Shown: in pieces, positions 8,350 to 13,231 of the stretch
Position numbering within the stretch: position 1 is the stretch's first letter
Layout: each line of letters opens with the position of its first letter
Assembly (NCBI GenBank): GCA_023435805.1
Contig: JAEZMC010000145.1
Location: forward strand, 1 to 13,231
Direction of reading: 5' to 3'
DNA: 13,231 nt
Source: Bacillota bacterium
GTDB taxonomy: Bacteria; Bacillota; Clostridia; Acetivibrionales; DTU013
The notes under the pieces: generated by a model
What the model was told of the DNA's origin: nothing
What the model saw: the letters and a program-made list of their open reading frames with translations, nothing else
The model's database searches: none
Program-made: the position numbers and the translations under genes

Positions 8350-9063
8350 TTATTTCGCTGCGGCTATGGCTTCCTGCAGGTCAATATCGCCTGTATAGAG
8401 CGCTTTTCCGACAATCGCACCCGCCACGCCGATTTCCTTCAGATTTTTGATATCCTGAAGGCTGGTGACACCACCGGAGGCTATCACCTCAATATTCACC
8501 GCCCTGGCCATGTCTTCCATTGCCTTGAGGTTTGGACCCTTGAGCATGCCATCCCGTGAAATATCGGTATAGATGATGACCTTTGCTCCCAGCTCCTCCA
8601 TTTTCCTGGCAAAGCCTATGGCGGTGAATTCACTTGTTTTAGCCCAGCCTTCAATGGCCACCATGCCATCCCTGGCGTCGATCGCTACGGCCAGACCGCT
8701 GCCGAAAGACTGTACGGCCTTTTTGACCAGCTCGGGGTCTTTCACTGCGGAGGTGCCGAGGATGACTCTCTGTATTCCCTTGCAGAGTATGATCTCCATC
8801 ATTTCAATGGTTCGGATTCCTCCGCCGAGCTGGATGGGTATGCCCAGCTTCACTGCCATCTCACTGATGACGGCTATATTCTGGGGTTCGCCGAGTCTGG
8901 CGCCGTCCAGATCTATCACATGCAGGTATTCTGCTCCAAGCTGCTCAAATTTCAGTGCCATCTCCACCGGGTGCTCGGAATAAACTGTCACATCATTGAA
9001 CTTCCCCTGAACCAGCCTTACGCATTTACCGTCCTTGACGTCTATGGCGGGATAAATGATCAT
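8350..9063 (-). CDS. hisA: ProFAR isomerase HisA
   Basis: HisA isomerises the aminoaldose ProFAR to the aminoketose PRFAR, the substrate of HisHF. The 237-residue barrel has the catalytic Asp8 (YPAIDVKDGKCVRL) and Asp129 (AVAIDARDG), and the phosphate loops QLGGGIRT and IASGGVTS. TDISRDGMLKGPN (about 166-178) distinguishes HisA from HisF. The start is ATG 9063 with AGGAG about 9 nt upstream. It lies 42 bp after hisH and 29 bp before hisF. The PriA-type dual tryptophan/histidine isomerase is known mainly from Actinobacteria, and nothing here points to it. Confidence 0.96.
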   Translation of the reverse strand: MIIYPAIDVKDGKCVRLVQGKFNDVTVYSEHPVEMALKFEQLGAEYLHVIDLDGARLGEPQNIAVISEMAVKLGIPIQLGGGIRTIEMMEIILCKGIQRVILGTSAVKDPELVKKAVQSFGSGLAVAIDARDGMVAIEGWAKTSEFTAIGFARKMEELGAKVIIYTDISRDGMLKGPNLKAMEDMARAVNIEVIASGGVTSLQDIKNLKEIGVAGAIVGKALYTGDIDLQEAIAAAK

Positions 9064-9105
9064 GTTGCTTCACTCCTGTTATATAGTATTAAATTGTCAG
9101 AACAA

Positions 9106-9714
9106 TTAAATCAGGGCCGCCCAGTTTTTCAATATCGCCAGGCCTGTCTCGCCGCTCTTTTCCGGATGAAACTGCGTAGCAAAGACCCTCCCGCTTCCAA
9201 TGGCGGCATCAAATTCCACACCGTAGCTGCAGGTCGCCGCAACCATCGCCCTGTCCTTCGCTTCCAGATAAAAGGAATGCACAAAATACACATACGGGTT
9301 TTCGGGCAATCCGGCAAAAAGCGGACTATTGCCTGTTTTCAACGAATTCCAGCCCATATGTGGCACTTTCAGTCCCAGGTTCTGCGGCAGCCCTTTTATG
9401 GCCCCGCTGAAAAGCCCCAGGCCTTTAACGTTTTCGCCGCCTTCCTCGCTGTAATCAAAAAGCAACTGCATGCCAAGGCATATTCCCAGAAAAGGCTTAT
9501 CCTCTGCAACCGCTTCCCTGACCAACTCAGCTATTGCATATTTCTCAAGGCTGCACATTGCGTCTGCATAAGCGCCGACACCCGGCAGAACAACAGCGTC
9601 TGCGCGCCGTATCCGGCCCGTGTCCGACGTTGCTTCCGCCTTCAACCCGATATACTGCAGTGCCTTTTCGACACTTCTAAGATTCCCGACACCATAGTCT
9701 ATTATCGCAATCAA
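9106..9714 (-). CDS. hisH: Imidazole glycerol phosphate synthase, glutaminase subunit HisH
   Basis: HisH is a class I glutamine amidotransferase that supplies ammonia to HisF. The 202-residue protein has the nucleophile Cys79 in LGICLGMQLLF and the His183/Glu185 pair in FHPEKSG, plus the PGVGAY loop (44-49). The start is TTG 9714, which gives the family N-terminus MIAIIDYGVGNLRSV exactly. An in-frame stop 9 nt upstream excludes an earlier start and no later ATG fits. The ribosome binding site is weak: GGGAG ends about 14 nt upstream, unusually far. hisH is preceded by a 179-bp spacer after purC, so it may be less efficiently initiated than its neighbours. Confidence 0.95.
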   Translation of the reverse strand: MIAIIDYGVGNLRSVEKALQYIGLKAEATSDTGRIRRADAVVLPGVGAYADAMCSLEKYAIAELVREAVAEDKPFLGICLGMQLLFDYSEEGGENVKGLGLFSGAIKGLPQNLGLKVPHMGWNSLKTGNSPLFAGLPENPYVYFVHSFYLEAKDRAMVAATCSYGVEFDAAIGSGRVFATQFHPEKSGETGLAILKNWAALI

Positions 9715-9893
9715 TGTTTTTCACGCCACTCCCTTAAAAGAATCGTTAAAATATTATTCCGGTAACTTTTCCGGGGAACTATACCAACCTTTGCATTCCC
9801 CTATCGATTTCACTAAAGCGAAAGGTTTCATTGGTGCAGCCTTTTTGCAATACAAAAAGCCATTGAAAGAACCGGAACCAATATTTTGCCGAC
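9715..9893 (-). other. Structured 179-bp spacer between purC and hisH
   Basis: No gene was found. On the minus strand, CTTTTTG (9859-9853) and CAAAAAG (9847-9841) form a 7-bp hairpin with a 5-nt loop, enclosed by an outer ATTGGT/ACCAAT pair (9882-9877 and 9835-9830). Further downstream are CCGGAA segments that could pair with TTCCGG at the purC end. No T-run follows the hairpin, so it is not a clear terminator, and no convincing promoter was seen. The spacer is larger than most other gaps in the operon (1-73 bp). Confidence 0.35.
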
Positions 9894-10775
9894 TCACAGC
9901 TTTTTGCCGGTTATTCTTTCATAAGCCTCGATGTATTTGGCTTCGGTACTTTTAATGACCCGCTCGGGCAATTCGGGTGCAGGGGGCTGTTTATTCCACT
10001 TGATTTCCTCCAGGTATTCCCTGAGGAACTGCTTGTCAAAGCTCTTCTGCGGCTTGCCCGGCTGATAGTCGGCCTTCTCCCAGAACCTTGAGGAATCCGG
10101 TGTGAAAGCCTCATCGGCGATTACCAGCTTGCCGTCCAGCATACCGAATTCAAATTTGGTATCCGCAAGGATGATCCCCTTGCTTTCCGCATAACTGCTG
10201 GCTGCCTTGTACAGCGCTATGCTGACTTCCTTCAGCTGCGTGGCCATTTCCAGTCCGATCCTCTCTGCCAGCACATCAAACGTAACATTCTCATCATGTC
10301 CGTCCGAAACCTTCGTGGAAGGGGTGAATATGGGCTCGGGCAGCCTGTCGCACTGTTTCAGGCCTGCCGGGAGTCTGATCCCGCAGACGCTGCCGGTGGC
10401 GTTGTATTCCTTGAGGCCGGAGCCTTCGAGGTAGCCGCGTACAATACATTCAGCCTCTACCATTTTGACCTTGTGGACGAGCATGGACCTTCCCTGCAGC
10501 TCCTCAGTAAAACCTGACAGTTCGCCTGGATACCTGGTTACATCCGTGGTAATCATATGATTGCCTATTATGTCGGAGGTATAGTTGAACCAGAATTCCG
10601 AAATACTGTTTAGAACCTTTCCCTTATTGGGTATCAGGTTCGGGAAAACAACGTCAAAAGCCGATATTCTGTCGGTAACGACAATCAGCAGCTGGTCGCC
10701 CAGATCATAGACGTTTCTGACCTTGCCCTTTATAAATAAAGGCCTGTCAATAAAATTCGTATCATTCATCAGCAT
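9894..10775 (-). CDS. purC: SAICAR synthase PurC (long form)
   Basis: This enzyme catalyses ATP-dependent condensation of CAIR with aspartate to SAICAR in de novo purine synthesis. Motifs in order: GKVRNVYDLGD (17-27), VTDRISAFD (33-41), AECIVRGYLEGSG (108-120), PIFTPSTK (148-155), LADTKFEFG (203-211) and IADEAFTPDSSRFW (219-232). At 293 residues it is the longer form, resembling the yeast Ade1-like group, rather than the ~240-residue form of Bacillus. The start is ATG 10775 with GAGGT about 9 nt upstream; a second ATG two codons in (10769) is too far from that site. It sits between hisB (59 bp) and hisH (179 bp) in the same direction, an unusual place for a purine gene. The next purine enzyme, PurB, would turn its product into AICAR, which HisHF also releases. 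Confidence 0.96.
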   Translation of the reverse strand: MLMNDTNFIDRPLFIKGKVRNVYDLGDQLLIVVTDRISAFDVVFPNLIPNKGKVLNSISEFWFNYTSDIIGNHMITTDVTRYPGELSGFTEELQGRSMLVHKVKMVEAECIVRGYLEGSGLKEYNATGSVCGIRLPAGLKQCDRLPEPIFTPSTKVSDGHDENVTFDVLAERIGLEMATQLKEVSIALYKAASSYAESKGIILADTKFEFGMLDGKLVIADEAFTPDSSRFWEKADYQPGKPQKSFDKQFLREYLEEIKWNKQPPAPELPERVIKSTEAKYIEAYERITGKKL

Positions 10776-10812
10776 GTTTATTCAACCTCGCCATCCATTA
10801 ATATTATATAAA

Positions 10813-10834
10813 GCGGCAGGACGCCGTCCTCCGC
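10813..10834 (-). other. GC-rich hairpin between hisB and purC
   Basis: Immediately after the hisB stop codon, the minus strand reads GCGG-AGGAC-GGC-GTCCT-G-CCGC: a 9-bp stem with one bulged G and a 3-nt loop, followed by TTTATATAAT. The T-run is broken, so this is at best a leaky terminator. It could equally protect the upstream mRNA end or separate hisB from purC expression. Confidence 0.5.
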
Positions 10835-11422
10835 CTACAGCACTCCTTTGGTGGACATAACGCCCTCTATCCTGTCATCCAGCCGGGCTGCCTCGTCCAG
10901 CGCCCTTCCAAAAGCCTTGAACACAGCTTCCGCCATGTGGTGGTTGTTGCTGCCGTACAGAACATTAATATGCAGATTCAACCCTGCGTTGACAGATACG
11001 GCTCTGAAAAATTCCTCCACCAGTTCGGTCTCCATGCCTCCGACGCGTTCGTTTGTAAAAGCGATGTTGCACACCAGGTATGGCCTGCCGCCCAGGTCCA
11101 GCGACACCATGGCCAATGCTTCGTCCATCGGTACATGGGATGTTCCGTATCTCCTGATGGATTTCTTATCGCCCAGCGCCTCTCTCAAGGCCTGTCCCAG
11201 TACGATCCCGACATCCTCGACCGTATGGTGCGAATCCACCTGCAGATCACCGCACGCCTTTATTTCCAGGTCCAGCAGGCCATGCTTCGAAAACAGCGTC
11301 AACATATGGTCAAAGAAACCTATACCCGTATCGATGCTGGAAAATCCGCTGCCGTCAATATTCAGCCGCAGTGAAATATCCGTCTCCGCTGTTTTCCTGC
11401 TTACAACCGCATTTCTTGGCAT
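10835..11422 (-). CDS. hisB: Imidazoleglycerol-phosphate dehydratase HisB
   Basis: HisB dehydrates imidazole glycerol phosphate to imidazole acetol phosphate. The 195-residue monofunctional form has the manganese-binding signatures GFFDHMLTLFSKHG (35-48), DSHHTVEDVG (63-72), MDEA (99-102), EEFFRA (136-141) and GSNNHHMAEAVFKAFGRAL (157-175). There is no fused histidinol-phosphatase domain, unlike the E. coli protein, so that phosphatase must be encoded elsewhere. ATG 11422 follows GGAGGT by 5 nt. It lies 73 bp downstream of hisC, and that gap holds a promoter-like sequence; a hairpin follows the stop codon. Confidence 0.97.
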   Translation of the reverse strand: MPRNAVVSRKTAETDISLRLNIDGSGFSSIDTGIGFFDHMLTLFSKHGLLDLEIKACGDLQVDSHHTVEDVGIVLGQALREALGDKKSIRRYGTSHVPMDEALAMVSLDLGGRPYLVCNIAFTNERVGGMETELVEEFFRAVSVNAGLNLHINVLYGSNNHHMAEAVFKAFGRALDEAARLDDRIEGVMSTKGVL

Positions 11423-11464
11423 ACTGCACCTCCGTATTTACAAATATTTGGCGTCTACTCACCT

Positions 11465-11493
11465 ATTATACAAAAGTATCCTGTATAAATCCA
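11465..11493 (-). promoter_or_regulatory. Possible internal promoter and inverted repeat between hisC and hisB
   Basis: On the minus strand, TATAAT (11470-11465) lies 17 nt from TGGATT (11493-11488), a perfect -10 with a poor -35. The same stretch contains a 7-bp inverted repeat, TTATACA (11466-11472) and TGTATAA (11482-11488), with a 9-nt spacer. An internal promoter would give hisB-purC and later genes extra transcription. The evidence is sequence pattern only. Confidence 0.35.
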
Positions 11494-11495
11494 CA

Positions 11496-12554
11496 TCATT
11501 TCAATATCCGGTCAAGGGCTTCGATTACGCTGTCCATTTCATCATCCGTTCCGATACTGATACGAAGGTGATTGTCGATAAGCGGCTTTTTAAAGTACCT
11601 TACCAGTATGCCCTGTTCACGAAGCTGCAGGAATATTTTTTCTGCTGAGACAGTTTCATGAGAGGCAAACACAAAGTTGGCGGCGGATTCGGCTACTTGA
11701 AACCCTCTGCTGCGCAATTGGTCCGTGAACCGCTCCCTTGTAGCGATGACCCTGCCGGTGATCGCCCTGTAGTACGCCGCATCCTTTAAAGCCTCCGTAC
11801 CGGCAATGATGGCCAGCCTGTCAAGAGTATATGAGTTGAAGGAATTTTTAACGCTTTCCAGCGCAGCGATCAATTCTCTGTCACCGAATGCAAAACCAAT
11901 CCTCATGCCGGCCAGTGAACGGGATTTGGAAAAAGTATGGACCACCAGCAGGTTGGGGTATTCGTCAATCAACCCGACTGCCGATTCTCCTCCGTAGTCG
12001 ATATAAGCCTCGTCGATTATCACCACGGTATCGGGATTGCCCTCCAGGATGCCGCGTATGGCGGACAGCGGCAATGCTTTTCCGGTTGGCGCATTGGGAT
12101 TGGCTATGATGATTCCCCCGCTGCTTTGCATCAGCTGATCAGGGGGTAGGTTGAATTCGCTGTCCAATGGTGTTGTAACATAATCCAGCTTAAAAAGCGA
12201 TGCATAAACGGGATAAAAAGAGTAGGTGATATTGGGAAACACGATTGTCCTTCCCGGATCAAAAAAAGCCATAAAGGAGAAAGCCAGCACTTCGTCGGAC
12301 CCATTGCCCGCAAATATCTGCTCCTTTTTTACACCGTAGCTCACAGCAGCGGCGCTGACAAGACTGTCGCAGGTCGGATCGGGGTAGAGCCGGAGGCTTT
12401 CGCCGGCCTCCTGCCTAATTGCTTCCAGTACCTTTGGAGACGGGCCGTATGGATTTTCATTCGTATTCAGCTTGATATATTTTTTGTCTCGCGGCTGTTC
12501 ACCGGGAACATAGGGTTCCAATCCTCTCGCCAGCCTGCTCCAGTATTTGTTCAT
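11496..12554 (-). CDS. hisC: Histidinol-phosphate aminotransferase HisC
   Basis: This PLP enzyme transfers an amino group from glutamate to imidazole acetol phosphate. The 352-residue product is of normal length. It shows LNTNENPYGPSP (29-40), the cofactor loop GNGSDEVL (83-90), NPNAPTG (152-158), DEAYIDY (181-187) and the PLP lysine Lys210 in TFSKSRSLAGMRIGFAFG. The C-terminal arginine region LRISIGTDDEMD is present. ATG 12554 is preceded by a doubled ribosome binding site, AAGGAG and GAGGAG, the nearer about 7 nt upstream. It lies 172 bp from the hisD stop codon, the second-longest gap in the operon, which holds an 18-nt periodic repeat. Confidence 0.96.
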   Translation of the reverse strand: MNKYWSRLARGLEPYVPGEQPRDKKYIKLNTNENPYGPSPKVLEAIRQEAGESLRLYPDPTCDSLVSAAAVSYGVKKEQIFAGNGSDEVLAFSFMAFFDPGRTIVFPNITYSFYPVYASLFKLDYVTTPLDSEFNLPPDQLMQSSGGIIIANPNAPTGKALPLSAIRGILEGNPDTVVIIDEAYIDYGGESAVGLIDEYPNLLVVHTFSKSRSLAGMRIGFAFGDRELIAALESVKNSFNSYTLDRLAIIAGTEALKDAAYYRAITGRVIATRERFTDQLRSRGFQVAESAANFVFASHETVSAEKIFLQLREQGILVRYFKKPLIDNHLRISIGTDDEMDSVIEALDRILK

Positions 12555-12643
12555 GGCTTACTCCTCTCCTTTGCGGGAATGTGTTTATGCAAGCTGCTCT
12601 ATTGCTTCCGCGGCTGTTCGAAAAGCCGCAGCCGCAAGGGCAG

Positions 12644-12715
12644 GCAGCCGCACTTCAGGTTAAAGCTATACACGAGGTTCGAGTAAAACTCCAGGTTATA
12701 GCTGAAATCAAGGTT
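12644..12715 (-). repeat. Four-unit degenerate 18-nt tandem repeat between hisD and hisC
   Basis: Plus-strand AGGTT begins at 12657, 12675, 12693 and 12711, exactly 18 nt apart each time. Read on the minus strand the units start AACCT and share the loose form AACCTNGANTTTNAGCT; the fourth is the most diverged. The spacing equals six codons. Just beyond, at 12611-12628, is an 18-bp near-perfect palindrome around TTCGAA (CGGCT and AGCCG arms, one mismatch). It overlaps an alternative 7-bp hairpin (GCGGCTG 12610-12616 with CAGCCGC 12629-12635). I do not recognise a repeat family. Confidence 0.5.
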
Positions 12716-12726
12716 GTATCCATCCG

Positions 12727-13231
12727 TTACCTTTTATCAAAACGTATGCCGATTGCATTGGCATGGGCATCCAGCCCCTCTGATGCGGCAAAAAGCTCCA
12801 CATCTCTGCTGACCTTTTCCAGTGCCTTTTTTGTATAGGAAATGACACTGGATTTTTTCATATAGTCCGCTACATTCAACGGTGAAAAGAAGCGCGCAGT
12901 CCCTCCGGTAGGCAGCACATGGTTCGGGCCTGCAAAATAGTCACCCAACGGCTCCGGCGACCAGTGTCCCAAAAACACAGCCCCTGCGTTCTTCACCTGG
13001 GACAGCCGGTTGAAAGGCTCTTCAATACACAGCTCCAGGTGCTCCGGCGCAATACGGTTCACAAGGGCCATGGCTTCATCCAGGTTGTTTACGATCACAG
13101 CGGCGCCGTAATTAGCAAGCGATTTGTCCAGTATGTCCTTTCTTGAAAGCCGCCCATACTGCTTTTCAATTTCCATAACTACCTCTGCAGCCAGCTTTTC
13201 AGACGGGGTTACCAGTATTGCTGCCGCAAGG
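12727..13231 (-). CDS. hisD: Histidinol dehydrogenase HisD (C-terminal part, cut by window edge)
   Basis: HisD carries out the last two steps of histidine synthesis, the NAD-dependent oxidation of histidinol to histidine. The 167 C-terminal residues are present and the frame stays open to the window edge; an internal ATG at 13176 is not the start. Visible signatures are the catalytic Glu-His in RIAPEHLEL, the zinc-site region GDYFAGPNHVLPTGGTARF, and the C-terminal GLDAHANAI with the zinc-binding His. The protein ends at the usual point for the family (IRFDKR), so the open frame that continues past the stop in another phase is not evidence of a frameshift. It is the first his gene seen; hisG is expected further upstream. 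Confidence 0.96.
   Translation of the reverse strand, partial: LAAAILVTPSEKLAAEVVMEIEKQYGRLSRKDILDKSLANYGAAVIVNNLDEAMALVNRIAPEHLELCIEEPFNRLSQVKNAGAVFLGHWSPEPLGDYFAGPNHVLPTGGTARFFSPLNVADYMKKSSVISYTKKALEKVSRDVELFAASEGLDAHANAIGIRFDKR

Noticed and set aside
10776..10834. A purine riboswitch or independent purC promoter
   Set aside because: The gap is too short for the riboswitch and lacks its core; the TATAAT at 10803-10808 has no usable -35 box.
10848..11648. A 266-codon open frame on the plus strand opposite hisB and the end of hisC
   Set aside because: It spans two clear minus-strand genes and their spacer, so it is best explained as a shadow.
12555..12726. Frameshifted extension of hisD into the open frame through the 18-nt repeat
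   Set aside because: HisD already ends at its normal C-terminus with all zinc-site residues, so nothing is missing that a frameshift would restore.

Overview
The window comes from a chromosome of a low- to moderate-GC, endospore-forming Gram-positive bacterium, most likely a member of the Clostridia (Bacillota). The signs are strong AGGAGG-type ribosome binding sites, several well-supported TTG starts, a CIRCE operator ahead of groES-groEL, a YtaF-type sporulation membrane protein, and a DUF6106-like protein of a kind I know from Clostridia. I cannot place it to genus from sequence alone. Nearly everything is on the minus strand; the exception is ytaF. No mobile element, CRISPR array, tRNA or rRNA gene was seen, and no gene-free stretch exceeds 300 bases.

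Left part (1-4598): the N-terminal end of a calcium-type P-type ATPase (minus, cut by the window edge) is divergent from ytaF (plus). ytaF converges on an MgtC/SapB membrane protein with no base between the two stop codons. Upstream of mgtC, in the same direction, lies a membrane-anchored glycoside hydrolase family 18 protein. A small two-helix membrane protein (DUF6106-like) follows, with its own promoter, a perfect 9-bp inverted repeat at the transcription start, and a terminator.

Middle (4556-6690): a textbook HrcA/CIRCE-controlled groES-groEL operon ending in a rho-independent terminator.

Right part (6853-13231): a histidine biosynthesis operon read right to left as hisD (partial), hisC, hisB, purC, hisH, hisA, hisF, hisIE. 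It covers the pathway from phosphoribosyl-ATP onward except for histidinol-phosphate phosphatase; hisG is presumably upstream, outside the window. The striking feature is purC, a purine gene, inserted between hisB and hisH. HisH-HisF release AICAR, and PurC makes SAICAR, the immediate precursor of AICAR in purine synthesis, so the operon joins the two routes that meet at AICAR.

The coding content is mostly conserved housekeeping genes, and I do not see a clear new multi-gene system. The most interesting signals are small: purC inside the his operon, an EF-hand-like loop in YtaF next to a Ca2+-type ATPase, a long-range inverted repeat that could mask the ATPase start codon, the operator-like palindrome before the DUF6106-like gene, and an exact 18-nt periodic repeat between hisD and hisC.
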